From: Lachnospiraceae bacterium
Lineage (GTDB): Bacteria > Bacillota > Clostridia > Lachnospirales > Lachnospiraceae
DNA length: 64,000 bases
Direction of reading: 5' to 3'
Assembly (NCBI GenBank): GCA_029012365.1
Contig: JAQXLY010000056.1
Location: 27,924-91,923 of the forward strand
Shown: positions 7,263-16,334 of the stretch, piece by piece
How the letters are laid out: the number at the start of each line of letters is the position of its first letter
How positions within the stretch are numbered: the stretch's first letter is position 1
Notes under the pieces: model-generated
The model's database searches: none
Seen by the model: the letters and a program-made list of their open reading frames with translations, nothing else
Told to the model about the DNA's origin: nothing
Translations under genes and position numbers: made by a program

Positions 7263-7982
7263 TTACCCCCAAAACATTTTCCGATATTTTAAATCAAACT
7301 CAATAAACTTTTGCTCAAATTCTTTTCGTCTTCTTCTGGAAACCTGAAACAGTTCCTCTTTCACTCTGATTTTTCCTTTTTCCTCCTGTTGTACCCACTG
7401 TAAATTGACAATTACTTCCCGATTAATTCGAACAAATAACTTTGTTTCTAACTTACCTTCCAGTTCATCCAAAGAACATTTTCTTCTATATTTTTTCTCT
7501 CCGATATAAAATTCCGCATAGCTGTCATACGCCCTTATGTATGCAATCTTTTCCTCCGGAAGCTCGTATTTATTGCGTCCTGCATATACCTCTATGCTTT
7601 TTGTAAAGAAAATACCTTCTACCGCTGCTTCCAGCGCTTCCTTAACCTCATCCCTGACAAACGGTTTTGTTACAAAACGAAGCGCCCGAATCTGAAATGC
7701 CTCTTTAAAACGCTCTACCATTCCCGTTGCCATTACTATTTTACACCCCGGATTTTTCTCTTTTATTTGCTTTCCAAGCTCGATACCGTCCATTTGCGGC
7801 ATTTCTATATCCAAAAAGACAACTTGAAACTGTTCTATCTGCTCCAATAACTCATGTCCGTCAGAAAATGCACAAATCTCATTGTTTAACCCAATTTCAT
7901 CACATATACCGCAAAGCATCTTTTGCAATTCACACAAAACCTCAGGCTGATCATCACAAATCCCAAGAAGTACCTGTTCCAT
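7263..7982 (-). CDS. LytTR-family response regulator (AgrA/ComE-like)
   Basis: 239 aa from the ATG at 7982. A longer frame to 8024 exists, but it overlaps the -10 box, and GGAGGTAGGT directly precedes 7982. The receiver domain (about 1-125) has acidic residues ICDDQ, the phospho-acceptor Asp in VVFLDIEMPQMDG and Lys in VTKPF. The LytTR DNA-binding domain (about 135-235) includes IAYIRAYDSYAEFY and FVRINREVIVNLQWV. It is the first gene of the two-component operon, behind a consensus promoter. Its probable target is the tandem repeat at 5939-5978 in front of the peptide gene. Confidence 0.92.
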   Translation of the reverse strand: MEQVLLGICDDQPEVLCELQKMLCGICDEIGLNNEICAFSDGHELLEQIEQFQVVFLDIEMPQMDGIELGKQIKEKNPGCKIVMATGMVERFKEAFQIRALRFVTKPFVRDEVKEALEAAVEGIFFTKSIEVYAGRNKYELPEEKIAYIRAYDSYAEFYIGEKKYRRKCSLDELEGKLETKLFVRINREVIVNLQWVQQEEKGKIRVKEELFQVSRRRRKEFEQKFIEFDLKYRKMFWG

Positions 7983-8022
7983 ACCTACCTCCGTGCTGCA
8001 TATTCTAGAAACCCCACTTACC

Positions 8023-8051
8023 ATTATAATTATTAAACCTTATAAAAGCAA
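8023..8051 (-). promoter_or_regulatory. Sigma-A promoter of the LytTR/kinase operon
   Basis: TTGCTT (8046-8051), a 17-bp spacer and a perfect TATAAT (8023-8028) on the minus strand. This placement rules out translation from the upstream in-frame start at 8024. Confidence 0.75.
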
Positions 8052-8063
8052 GGAAAAGTAGAA

Positions 8064-8105
8064 AAAAACAGACTAGATTCATGGCGGTTACAACATGAAT
8101 CTAGT
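8064..8105 (-). terminator. Rho-independent terminator after the NUDIX gene
   Basis: A perfect 12-bp stem ACTAGATTCATG/CATGAATCTAGT with a 10-nt loop is followed on the minus strand by TCTGTTTTTTT. It isolates the LytTR operon from the upstream gene. Confidence 0.85.
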
Positions 8106-8164
8106 ACATCGTTCAAAAATTAGCCAGACCAATAACGCAGTATTAATTTTCATTCTGCAAAGAA

Positions 8165-8203
8165 GAAAATCGACGGCGTAGCGGTGGCTACGTCTAGATT
8201 TTC
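8165..8203. other. Nested hairpin in the 3' untranslated region of the NUDIX gene
   Basis: GAAAATC pairs with GATTTTC and encloses GTAGC/GCTAC with a GGTG loop. The region between the NUDIX stop and the terminator (about 130 bp) holds no gene. The function of this hairpin is unknown. Confidence 0.35.
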
Positions 8204-8233
8204 CGATACGCATTCGTTTCCACACAATTTATA

Positions 8234-8833
8234 TTATAGTGTTCTTCCGGCCACCGTTTTCTCCCCGTTTAATACTGCCTGCACCAGCTTATCCCCATAG
8301 TAACAAAGCTTCAGTGAAAAGAACGGTGCTTCCTCCTCCAAAAGCCGTAAGAATATCTTGTCTCCTTCCCACAAGTTTAATTCTTCGATGCGGTCTTTTT
8401 TCACCCATTCCAAATCACCTTCGTTACAATCGGCAAGTTCTCTGTCTTCCACCGTAGCCGTAAACAGACACATATATTCCCAATCGTCCCAGTGAACGTC
8501 TTCATCGGTTACATTTGCCACTTTGTCTGTATCACCCTTCCAAAGCTTTTCCGAAAACTCCTCCGCCGTCCGGGCTTTCCCCGACTCCTTAAAGCAAAAC
8601 GTCACAATTCCCCGAAAGCGAAGATTCTGAAGCGTCAATCCGGTTTCTTCCATTGCCTCCCTGCGAATACACTCCTCCGGGCTCTCCCCTTCCTCAAAAT
8701 GTCCTCCGATACCGATCCATTTATCTTTATTGACATCGTTTCCTTTTTTCACCCGATGTAACATTAAATAAGCATCTTCCCTCTCTGCGTAACACAGGGT
8801 TGTCAAACGCGGGACTGTATGTTCATTTGCCAT
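8234..8833 (-). CDS. NUDIX hydrolase (MutT-like 8-oxo-dGTP diphosphatase family)
   Basis: 199 aa from the ATG at 8833, with AAGGCGG upstream. An in-frame ATG at 8866 has a weaker site. The NUDIX box is seen as GIGGHFEEGESPEECIRREAMEETGL, with the expected G-x5-E-x7-REUXEEXGU spacing near residues 50-73. The family hydrolyses nucleoside diphosphates linked to another moiety; substrates include oxidised dGTP, but the exact one is not predictable. Length beyond the NUDIX core (about residues 150-199, with FFSLKLCYYGDKL) matches proteins annotated as 8-oxo-dGTP diphosphatase in clostridia. It is a single-gene unit ended by the terminator at 8064-8105. Confidence 0.85.
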   Translation of the reverse strand: MANEHTVPRLTTLCYAEREDAYLMLHRVKKGNDVNKDKWIGIGGHFEEGESPEECIRREAMEETGLTLQNLRFRGIVTFCFKESGKARTAEEFSEKLWKGDTDKVANVTDEDVHWDDWEYMCLFTATVEDRELADCNEGDLEWVKKDRIEELNLWEGDKIFLRLLEEEAPFFSLKLCYYGDKLVQAVLNGEKTVAGRTL

Positions 8834-8924
8834 ATTTCTACCGCCTTTCGTACCACTCGTTTTCATTTTATCAAGCCGATTTCCGCAAATCAGTTTTACT
8901 CTTTTTCAGTATAACATTTTCCTT

Positions 8925-8963
8925 AAAAAAGTACAGAACAAGCATCTCACTTGTCCTGTACTT
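8925..8963 (-). terminator. Rho-independent terminator of tyrS
   Basis: The stem AAGTACAGGACAAG/CTTGTTCTGTACTT (one G-U pair) with a 7-nt loop is followed by TTTT on the minus strand, 23 bp after the tyrS stop. Confidence 0.85.
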
Positions 8964-8985
8964 CTATTTATGCAGGCATTACTTT

Positions 8986-10209
8986 TTACTTCACTACAAC
9001 CTTCTTGTAATTTTTCTTACCGCGACGTACAATGAGCCCATCGCCGAAATCCTCTGCCGTAAACTCCTTTTTGATGTCCGTAATCTTCTCATCGTTTACG
9101 GTCACACCACCCTGCTCGATGGCGCGTCTTGCCTCGGAACGGCTTGGATTCAAGCCTGCCTTTACAAGTATACCGATTAAGTCAATCTTACCGTCGGTAA
9201 AATCCGCTGCGGTAAGCTCTGCCGTCGGCATATTCTCAAGGCTGCCGCCGCCTGCAAACAATGCTCTTGCACTCTCCTGCGCCTTGGCTGCCTCTTCCTC
9301 ACCGTGAACCAGCTTCGTAAGCTCGAATGCAAGAATTTCCTTTGCGGTATTAAGCTGACTGCCTTCCCAGCTTTCCATCTTCTCGATTTCCTCCAGCGGA
9401 AGGAAGGTAAGCATCTTGATACACTTCAATACATCCGCATCCGCCACATTTCTCCAGTACTGGTAAAACTCGAACGGAGAGGTCTTCTCCGGATCCAGCC
9501 ATACCGCACCCTTCTGGGTCTTACCCATCTTCTTGCCCTCAGAGTTAAGTAACAGGGTAATCGTCATCGCGTAGGCATCCTTCCCCAGCTTTCTGCGGAT
9601 AAGCTCCGTACCGCCAAGCATGTTGGACCACTGGTCATCACCGCCGAACTGCATATTACAGCCGTATTTCTGGTACAAGGCAAGGAAATCGTAGCTCTGC
9701 ATAATCATGTAGTTAAATTCAAGGAAGCTCAGTCCCTTTTCCATACGCTGCTTGTAGCATTCCGCGGTCAGCATACGGTTTACGGAAAAATGCGGTCCGA
9801 TGTCACGAAGCACCTCTACATAGTTCAAATCCAGTAACCAGTCCGCATTGTTCACAAGAAGTGCCTTGCCGTCGGAAAAGTCCACGAAACGGCTCATCTG
9901 CTTTTTGAAGCACTCTACGTTGTGTGCAATCGTTTCCTTTGTCATCATCTGGCGCATATCGGTTCTTCCGGACGGGTCACCGATCATTGCGGTGCCGCCG
10001 CCGATTAACGCAATCGGCTTATTGCCTGCCATCTGTAAACGCTTCATTAAACAAAGTGCCATAAAATGTCCCACATGCAGACTGTCTGCGGTCGGGTCAA
10101 ACCCGATGTAAAAGGTTGCCTTTCCGTTGTTAATCAGCTCCTTAATCTCTTCTTCGTCGGTCAGCTGTGCCAGTAAGCCTCTGGCCTTCAGTTCGTCATA
10201 AATTGTCAT
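8986..10209 (-). CDS. tyrS: Tyrosyl-tRNA synthetase
   Basis: 407 aa, normal length for bacterial TyrS. The class I catalytic domain has the HIGH-type motif HVGH in [14 protein letters not shown] (about residue 48), the tyrosine pocket region YMIMQSYDF and [11 protein letters not shown], and the KMSKS-type loop KMGKTQKG (about 230). The C-terminal S4 RNA-binding domain covers about 340-407 ([19 protein letters not shown]). It charges tRNA-Tyr in the cytoplasm. It is monocistronic, with a sigma-A promoter, T-box leader and own terminator, so expression should rise when uncharged tRNA-Tyr accumulates. Confidence 0.98.
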   Translation of the reverse strand: MTIYDELKARGLLAQLTDEEEIKELINNGKATFYIGFDPTADSLHVGHFMALCLMKRLQMAGNKPIALIGGGTAMIGDPSGRTDMRQMMTKETIAHNVECFKKQMSRFVDFSDGKALLVNNADWLLDLNYVEVLRDIGPHFSVNRMLTAECYKQRMEKGLSFLEFNYMIMQSYDFLALYQKYGCNMQFGGDDQWSNMLGGTELIRRKLGKDAYAMTITLLLNSEGKKMGKTQKGAVWLDPEKTSPFEFYQYWRNVADADVLKCIKMLTFLPLEEIEKMESWEGSQLNTAKEILAFELTKLVHGEEEAAKAQESARALFAGGGSLENMPTAELTAADFTDGKIDLIGILVKAGLNPSRSEARRAIEQGGVTVNDEKITDIKKEFTAEDFGDGLIVRRGKKNYKKVVVK

Positions 10210-10237
10210 TGCTTTTCCTCCTTTTGTCTTTATACAA

Positions 10238-10541
10238 TACGAAACCCCCGCCCTTTATGCAAAGGACGAGGGTATATACTCTCGTGTTACCACCTTTATT
10301 CACACCCGGCTCACACCGGCTGCCTCACTAAGTACAAAGAACCTGTAAACAGCATTCTCTTATACTCTTGCACGATAACGTGTGCGGGGAACGAAATCCC
10401 ACTGCCCGTCGCAGCCTACTTGCATCTGCTTTTGGTGCGAAGCTCCAAGACGTATTCATCACAAGCTTCCCCTGCGCCTCTCATCTGCCGGCTGCTTTCT
10501 GTAGGTTTCCCTTATGACTACTTCTTCTTTTCATTGCTTAT
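10238..10541 (-). ncRNA. T-box riboswitch leader of tyrS
   Basis: In the 300-nt leader the minus strand carries the T-box core GGTGGTAACACG (10283-10294), which pairs with the NCCA end of uncharged tRNA. It is followed by competing structures: an antiterminator, and a terminator stem with arms at 10245-10256 and 10261-10272 and a TTTCG tail. The 5' part forms a multi-hairpin stem I. A UAC triplet in GAATACG near 10452-10454 is a candidate tyrosine specifier, but I could not fold stem I well enough to fix it. The whole gap between tyrS and the next gene is taken up by this element. Confidence 0.88.
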
Positions 10542-10547
10542 GAGCCG

Positions 10548-10576
10548 ATTATAACGAGTCCGAAACGGTTTGTCAA
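10548..10576 (-). promoter_or_regulatory. Consensus sigma-A promoter of the tyrS T-box transcript
   Basis: TTGACA (10571-10576), a 17-bp spacer and TATAAT (10548-10553) on the minus strand, immediately upstream of the T-box leader. Confidence 0.88.
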
Positions 10577-10608
10577 GCAAAAACTTTGAATTGCTGCACA
10601 TTTCTCCT

Positions 10609-11916
10609 TTATACCTCCTGAAACACTACCGTCACCGCTATCTCCCCATTCCTTACCTCCGCAAAAACTTCTCCACCCATTTTTCTCATAAGACTGCGAC
10701 AAATATACAGTCCGAGACCGCTGCCCTTTCTGCTTCCCACATTTGACCCCCGCCAGAAGCTTTCAAAAATATGCGGCAGCTCCGTTTCCGTAAGTGTACA
10801 CCCGAAATTCTTAACCGCAATGAGGATGCAACCATCCTCCTCCGAAACCTTTATCTCAATTCTCTGCCCGTCACCGTACTTTATGGCGTTTTCCATCAAA
10901 TTTTGCAACACCTCCACCGCACGGTCCTTATCCCCCTTAAGCAGACAGTCGAAATACGATTCTACAACAAATTCCGTCTGAATCAACTTTAACTTTTCCC
11001 TGTAATACTCCGTAATTTCTCCCATCAGCTCCGATAAATAAAACTCATCCATATTCACTTCGAAATTTAAAAAGTCCTCATTGGAGGCTTTGATAATTTC
11101 CGATACAAAAGCCTCGATTTCATCCGCTTTCGCATTGATATTCTCTGCAATCCCAGTCTGCCTTTCCGGCTCGGAATACAAGCCCTTCGACAATGCCTTT
11201 GCATAGAGCTTAATTGCTGAAAGCGGTGTCTTAATATCGTGGGAAAGAGATAATAATAACGTCTTCTTCTCCTTCTGTAACGACAGCTCCCGCTCTTTTT
11301 GCTGCTCCATATTTTCGCGCAGCAGATTTACTCCCCATACAAACCGTCCGAAAAAACGATTTTTACTTTCCTTGAGCGGAACCGTCAGATTTCCCTTAGA
11401 CAGCTCATACGGAATACGCTCCATTTTGGTAAACGGACATAACACATTTTGTCTCACGTAAAAGAGCACAAAAATAACAACTGTTGCCATTACGCCCAGT
11501 ACCCCGTTTATCAGAAACAGCAGCTCTGTCCTGTCCCCAATCTCCTTTGACACATATTCAAACCGATACCTTACACCGTCTATTTCGCGAATCTCATAGT
11601 CGCTGTTTCCTTCATAAAAGGCTGCTCCTTCTCCGTTTTCCTTCACCACGGCCGTAACATATGTGCAGCCGGAAATATCTATCTCCTCTGTAAAATCAGG
11701 TGTCTCTCCTGCATCTGTCCTGCCCGTAGAATTTTCTTCTCCAGTATTGTTTTTCCTGCCGCTCTCCTCCATCTGCCTGACAAGTCGGCTGATTTCCACG
11801 CGGTACGGTCTGCCGGTTTCTTTTTTTAATCCAAATAAAGCAACTACATTTGCAAAAACAAATACGAGAATCATTCCGAGCAGCACCATGACACAAACTC
11901 TGTCAAACCTTTTCAT
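10609..11916 (-). CDS. Sensor histidine kinase of an ABC-transporter operon
   Basis: 435 aa. TM1 is about residues 8-28 and TM2 about 130-150, enclosing an extracytoplasmic loop of roughly 100 residues. The HAMP-like linker is followed by the H-box LSLSHDIKTPLSAIKLY (about residue 228), the N-box LQNLMENAIKYG, and the G-boxes with FWRGSNVGSRKGSGLGLYICR. Its ATG overlaps the regulator stop by 4 bp (ATGA). Order on the transcript is permease, ATPase, regulator, kinase. It probably senses an envelope stress or a compound handled by the transporter and phosphorylates the regulator at 11913-12572. It resembles VanS-like kinases, but the ligand is unknown. Confidence 0.92.
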   Translation of the reverse strand: MKRFDRVCVMVLLGMILVFVFANVVALFGLKKETGRPYRVEISRLVRQMEESGRKNNTGEENSTGRTDAGETPDFTEEIDISGCTYVTAVVKENGEGAAFYEGNSDYEIREIDGVRYRFEYVSKEIGDRTELLFLINGVLGVMATVVIFVLFYVRQNVLCPFTKMERIPYELSKGNLTVPLKESKNRFFGRFVWGVNLLRENMEQQKERELSLQKEKKTLLLSLSHDIKTPLSAIKLYAKALSKGLYSEPERQTGIAENINAKADEIEAFVSEIIKASNEDFLNFEVNMDEFYLSELMGEITEYYREKLKLIQTEFVVESYFDCLLKGDKDRAVEVLQNLMENAIKYGDGQRIEIKVSEEDGCILIAVKNFGCTLTETELPHIFESFWRGSNVGSRKGSGLGLYICRSLMRKMGGEVFAEVRNGEIAVTVVFQEV

Positions 11917-12572
11917 ATAAACTTATACCCCACTCCCCAAACTGTCTGTATTCTTACCGGATGCTTCGGGTTCTCTTCTATTTTCTCCCTGAGCCACTTG
12001 ATATGTACTGTCAGGGTTTGCTGCTCCGACAGACTGTCACTGCCCCAGATTTCATGAAACAGCCAGTCCTTGTTTAACACCTTTCCCTGATTTTCCAAAA
12101 GACAGAGCAGCAATTCATATTCTTTTACCGTCATGGAAATTTCCTTTTCCCCTTTATACACCGTATGGCTCACCTTATTCAAACGCAAATTTCCGGAGCT
12201 CACCTCATCCTGCCCGTAACGGCGTTTAAAAATTCCTGCAATCTTAGCTAACATAATGTCGATATCATAAGGCTTCTCAATATAATCGTCCGCCCCCGCA
12301 AGAAGTCCCGTCAGCTTATCATCCTTCTCTGTTTTTGCACTGACAATCAGAATCGGAGTGTTACTCTGCTCTCTGATTTTTTTGCACACCGAAAAACCAT
12401 CCAGCCCCGGAAGCAATACATCCAGCACAAGAAGCCTTGCGCCGTACCGCTCGTACAGCTGCAAGGCTTTTTCTCCGCTCTCCGCTACAGATACCGTATA
12501 ATTTTCCGCACGCAGAAAATCACACAAAATGCCTGACAGCTCTTTATTGTCTTCCACAATCAAAATGTCCAT
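11913..12572 (-). CDS. OmpR/PhoB-family response regulator
   Basis: 219 aa. The receiver domain (1-115) has acidic IVEDNKE, the phospho-acceptor Asp in LLVLDVLLPGLDG (about 50) and Lys in IEKPYD. The winged-helix DNA-binding domain (about 125-219) includes EYELLLCLLENQGKVLNKDWL and LTVHIKWLREKIEENP. It forms a pair with the kinase that overlaps it, and probably regulates the upstream ABC transporter genes in the same operon. Confidence 0.94.
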   Translation of the reverse strand: MDILIVEDNKELSGILCDFLRAENYTVSVAESGEKALQLYERYGARLLVLDVLLPGLDGFSVCKKIREQSNTPILIVSAKTEKDDKLTGLLAGADDYIEKPYDIDIMLAKIAGIFKRRYGQDEVSSGNLRLNKVSHTVYKGEKEISMTVKEYELLLCLLENQGKVLNKDWLFHEIWGSDSLSEQQTLTVHIKWLREKIEENPKHPVRIQTVWGVGYKFI

Positions 12573-12585
12573 CCCATGCTTCCTC

Positions 12586-13353
12586 TTACCAGCCCATTTC
12601 CATAAGCCAGTTATTTAACATTCGCTCCCGTTCCCGGAGCTTTGCATTGTCCGTAAGTCTGTCTAAATTATATTCCCCTTTGATGTTTCCGTCAACTATA
12701 TAAAGTACCCTCGTGCATCTCGCCGCAACCTTCACATCATGCGTCACCATCATAATTGTCGTTCCCTCTTCATTCAGCTTTCGCAGCTCCTCCATCACCT
12801 CATCGGAGGAGGTACGGTTCAGTGCCCCCGTCGGCTCATCGGCAAAAATCATCTTCGGCTTATTTATCATACTTCGACAAATACAGGCACGCTGCAGCTG
12901 ACCGCCGGACACCTCATTGATATCATTTTCCCCGACATCGATAATGCCGAGCTTTCTCATCAGCTCCTGTCCGCGCTTTACGGTTTCCTTCCGGCTCTCT
13001 TTTCGCTTTTCCGACTGACATGCCGGCAGAATAATATTGTCCTGTATCGTTAGATTTTTTAACATATACATCTGCTGAAAGATAAAGCCCATCTCATCAA
13101 GGCGAAGCTTTGCAAGCTGCTTTTCGTTAAGCTCTGCCATATTTTTTCCGTCAAACAGCACCTCGCCCGCCGTCATCCGGTCCATTCCGGACACCGTATA
13201 AAGCAGCGTCGATTTACCGGAACCGGACGGTCCCATAACAGCTACCATTTCCCCTTCCGAAACCGTAAAATTCACATTTTTTAATACGTTATTCTGCCTT
13301 TTGTTTACAATGTATGTTTTACAAAGATTCTTTACCTCTAATACCGTTTTCAT
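12586..13353 (-). CDS. ABC transporter ATP-binding protein
   Basis: 255 aa from the ATG at 13353. An in-frame TTG at 13359 is less likely. Walker A is GPSGSGKST, the signature VSGGQLQR, Walker B MIFADEPTGAL and the H-loop VTHDVK. The C-terminal extension of about 35 residues (YNLDRLTDNAKLRERERM) is seen in BceA-like and clostridial peptide-resistance ATPases. It partners the 792-aa permease encoded 20 bp upstream. Confidence 0.92.
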   Translation of the reverse strand: MKTVLEVKNLCKTYIVNKRQNNVLKNVNFTVSEGEMVAVMGPSGSGKSTLLYTVSGMDRMTAGEVLFDGKNMAELNEKQLAKLRLDEMGFIFQQMYMLKNLTIQDNIILPACQSEKRKESRKETVKRGQELMRKLGIIDVGENDINEVSGGQLQRACICRSMINKPKMIFADEPTGALNRTSSDEVMEELRKLNEEGTTIMMVTHDVKVAARCTRVLYIVDGNIKGEYNLDRLTDNAKLRERERMLNNWLMEMGW

Positions 13354-13373
13354 GTTCAATCCCTCACCTTTCT

Positions 13374-15752
13374 CTATTCAATATTTGCCGTGTCGGAAGG
13401 CTTAATTTTTCTTGTATACAATGCCGTAAGGAACGCCGCTGCCACCGTAGCCGCAAGCACCACTGCGGGGAATATGCCGTACACCTCCACCTGTTTTATC
13501 CGGTAATCTACCGCAAGCTCCATACCCATCATTTTAAAAACCGGGTCAATGCAAAGTCTGAGCAACGGTCTTAAACAAAGCTCCGCAAAAAGAGTTGCCA
13601 CGACTCCGACATTTACAAATCGTACCGTATGATATACATAGATATGACTGTTTTTGAAGCCTACCGCCTTTAAAAGTGCGATTTCACCCGTTTCCTTCGC
13701 TACAAAGGAGCGTTCCATCAAAACAGTGACAAGCGCCACGAGAATGACCGTCATTCCGGTTACGAGCAGCTTCACACTGTTTAGGGCATCCGCAACTCCA
13801 ACATTTTTTTCCACAAATTCGGATGCGGTTAATAGAACGTCAGCCTTCGGATACAGCGCCTTTATTTTCTCAATCCGGTGTGCTATCTCTTTTTCATCCG
13901 GATTGTCCGTAAACTCTATCTGTACATCCCACACGCCGCTTGCCTGCACAAAATTAATATCGGTATCCGAATGAAAACGAATCATGTCTCCCTGCATATT
14001 CATCGCCTGAAAGAACGCGGTAATCAAAAACTCTCTTTCCCCGTCAATCAGTTCAATTTTAACGGTATCACCGAGTTCTGCTCCGAGTTTTTCGGCTGCA
14101 ATCCTTGTAATCGCAATTTCACTTTCATTCTGCGGTGCGGTACCCTTTGTATACTCATATTGCTCCATTGTTGTATTCACACCGTAGAAGGCTGAAATCT
14201 TTGCTGTCCTTTCTCCGAAGGTTACCTTTGGCTGAAGCAGGATTTCTACCTTACATTCCGTCGGCATTCCGTTATCACTCAGGGTCTGCTCTAACTTTCC
14301 AAGATACTCCTCCACATTTTTTCTACCGTCCGTTCCGATAAAATTCATCATATTACCGGTCTCCAGAAAAAAAACATCGCTTTCGCTGATTCCGAACGTT
14401 TTTACAAGAGTACCGCTTTTTAGTGTCGAAACAGTGGCCGAAAGTACAAGAAGCAATGACAGGCAAAGCGTAAAGGTCAATGTAACAATTCCGTAACGCT
14501 TCGGACTGCTGACAATATCGTTCCATGCGAGAAACGATATCGAACCGAGCCTGCTTTTTCCGAGACTCATCGTACTCCTTTTCCGGAATCGTTCTCCGGT
14601 CTGACCGTTACGCACAGCATCCACCGGTGTGAACCGTTTTATTTTCGCCGTACAGCCGAAACAGAACAATACTACTACCGCCACAACAACCACAGCACAC
14701 AAAATATTTACGAAACCTTCTTTCTCCCCACCCATGATTACCGATTTTGAAACAGCCTTTAACAGCATTTTCCCAAACGGATAGCTTAACACCAGACCGA
14801 AGGCAGCACCGATGACAGCTAAAAAAGCATATTTTGTAAGATATAGCATCCGGATCCGCAGCTTGCCTATTCCGATTGCCTTCATTACACCGATTTCCCT
14901 GAATTCCTCGGATAATGTAAAGGAAATCGTAAACCGGAGCACAACAAAGGAAATCAGAATCAGCATGATACTTGCCACCAGAAGAATCCCCGCAATAATC
15001 ATGTCAAAAACATAAAAGAACTTCATTTTCCCCCGGTTCATGATAGTAATGGTGTTTTCACTGAAGGCTTCCGCTTCCTCCATACAGACCTCCTCATTCT
15101 CCGTATCCAGATAACACAGCACACCGCCGTATTTTGCCGTGATATCATCGCTTAAGTAAAACTGTTCAAAATCTTCGGGACTTATAATGTATCTCGTCAT
15201 GGCTGCCACGTCCATTCCGAAAACCGCATCCTTAATTCCTCCCGCTAACGTAAAGTCCATTTCAACGTCATCCACAGAAATATGTATGATATCCCCGATT
15301 TTCAAGCCACTCTTTCTGAACGAAGCATCCGTCATATAAACGTTTCCGCTTTTCACTTCCTTAAGCGGTGAATTATCTTCGAGAAAATAATTCATTGTAC
15401 TGTTTTCCAATGAATGAAGCATTATGGTACTCGACATAAAATCAAGCTTCACACCGTCCTTCGTAACATTCGCATTGCTTAAATAGAGCACTTCCTCCGT
15501 TCCGTAAGAGGCTACTGATTTCATCTCACGTAATGCTCTTTTTACATCGGCATTTCCTGACTTATTCATGGTTGCTATTAAGATATCCGGCACATTTGCC
15601 AGTTCAAAATAATGGTCCAGTGCAGTCGTGACACTGATGATATTGTTCACGCTGCTGGAAACAAACAGAGATGCCAATGTGATAAATAACAACAAAATCA
15701 CATTCATTGTCCGCTTTCGTTTCAAATCCCTTTTTAAAATTCGCAGGTACAT
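13374..15752 (-). CDS. Large FtsX-type ABC transporter permease
   Basis: 792 aa. An N-terminal helix (about 17-40) is followed by a MacB-like extracytoplasmic domain (about 45-235), a three-helix FtsX core (about 245-365), a second N-terminal-like helix near 420, a second extracytoplasmic domain, and a terminal FtsX core (about 665-785). This duplicated two-FtsX-domain architecture is known in large clostridial peptide or antibiotic transporters. It is the first gene of a four-gene operon with its ATPase and a two-component system. No substrate is predictable. Confidence 0.9.
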   Translation of the reverse strand: MYLRILKRDLKRKRTMNVILLLFITLASLFVSSSVNNIISVTTALDHYFELANVPDILIATMNKSGNADVKRALREMKSVASYGTEEVLYLSNANVTKDGVKLDFMSSTIMLHSLENSTMNYFLEDNSPLKEVKSGNVYMTDASFRKSGLKIGDIIHISVDDVEMDFTLAGGIKDAVFGMDVAAMTRYIISPEDFEQFYLSDDITAKYGGVLCYLDTENEEVCMEEAEAFSENTITIMNRGKMKFFYVFDMIIAGILLVASIMLILISFVVLRFTISFTLSEEFREIGVMKAIGIGKLRIRMLYLTKYAFLAVIGAAFGLVLSYPFGKMLLKAVSKSVIMGGEKEGFVNILCAVVVVAVVVLFCFGCTAKIKRFTPVDAVRNGQTGERFRKRSTMSLGKSRLGSISFLAWNDIVSSPKRYGIVTLTFTLCLSLLLVLSATVSTLKSGTLVKTFGISESDVFFLETGNMMNFIGTDGRKNVEEYLGKLEQTLSDNGMPTECKVEILLQPKVTFGERTAKISAFYGVNTTMEQYEYTKGTAPQNESEIAITRIAAEKLGAELGDTVKIELIDGEREFLITAFFQAMNMQGDMIRFHSDTDINFVQASGVWDVQIEFTDNPDEKEIAHRIEKIKALYPKADVLLTASEFVEKNVGVADALNSVKLLVTGMTVILVALVTVLMERSFVAKETGEIALLKAVGFKNSHIYVYHTVRFVNVGVVATLFAELCLRPLLRLCIDPVFKMMGMELAVDYRIKQVEVYGIFPAVVLAATVAAAFLTALYTRKIKPSDTANIE

Positions 15753-15814
15753 CTTTACTACCCCTTTCCTTGTTCTTGATTACAGCATATCTGATAAATT
15801 ATTAAAAAATCCTT

Positions 15815-15852
15815 AAAAAAAGGGCCGCCGCATTAATTTCATGCAACGACCC
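15815..15852 (-). terminator. Terminator abutting the receiver-protein stop codon
   Basis: The 12-bp stem GGGTCGTTGCAT/ATGCGGCGGCCC has three G-U pairs and a 7-nt loop, followed by seven T on the minus strand. It shares its GTTGCA/TGC-GGC core with terminators near 22650, 35122 and 50083. Confidence 0.85.
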
Positions 15853-16245
15853 CTATAAATACTTTATCAATTCGTTATACACGGCTTTTTCACTTAACGG
15901 TTTCAACAGACATCCGTTCATACCCGCCGAAAAAATTGCACTGCATTCCTCCTCACAGGCATCGGCGGTAACTGCCACAATCGGAATCGTTACCGCATCT
16001 GTGCGATCCATGCCGCGAATTACCTTAGTTGCTTCCAGACCGCCCATTTCGGGCATCATAATATCCATAAGGATTGCTGCATATTCTCCTTCCTCCGAAC
16101 TTGAAAACAGCTCTACAGCCTCCGCACCGTTTATCGCTGTAGTAACGGTAAATCCCACATTTTCAAGCAAATACGCAGCAATTTTCAAATTAATCGGCAC
16201 ATCCTCTATCATGAGAATCTTCTTACCGGTTAATACCTCCTTCAC
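15853..16245 (-). CDS. Stand-alone receiver-domain protein (CheY-like)
   Basis: 130 aa beginning with GTG at 16245 (AAGAAGG lies 7 nt upstream; no ATG fits a ribosome site). The receiver fold is complete: acidic MIEDVPINL, phospho-acceptor Asp in AILMDIMMPEMGG (about residue 60), Thr/Ala region AVTADACEEE and Lys in LLKPLSEK. No output domain is present. Such domains often belong to hybrid-kinase phosphorelays, and the NLKIAAYLLEN helix resembles REC domains of hybrid kinases. No partner kinase lies beside it, so it is an orphan here. It is flanked by its own terminator. Confidence 0.88.
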   Translation of the reverse strand: MKEVLTGKKILMIEDVPINLKIAAYLLENVGFTVTTAINGAEAVELFSSSEEGEYAAILMDIMMPEMGGLEATKVIRGMDRTDAVTIPIVAVTADACEEECSAIFSAGMNGCLLKPLSEKAVYNELIKYL

Positions 16246-16334
16246 AGAAATACCTTCTTCCCTTTACATAAAATACCATATATATTGTATCAATATGTAA
16301 AAGAAAAAGCAATAGCAAATTTATGATTTCTAAA

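Noticed and set aside
7263..8024. Start of the LytTR regulator at 8024
   Set aside because: That codon overlaps the TATAAT box; the ATG at 7982 has GGAGGTAGGT directly upstream.
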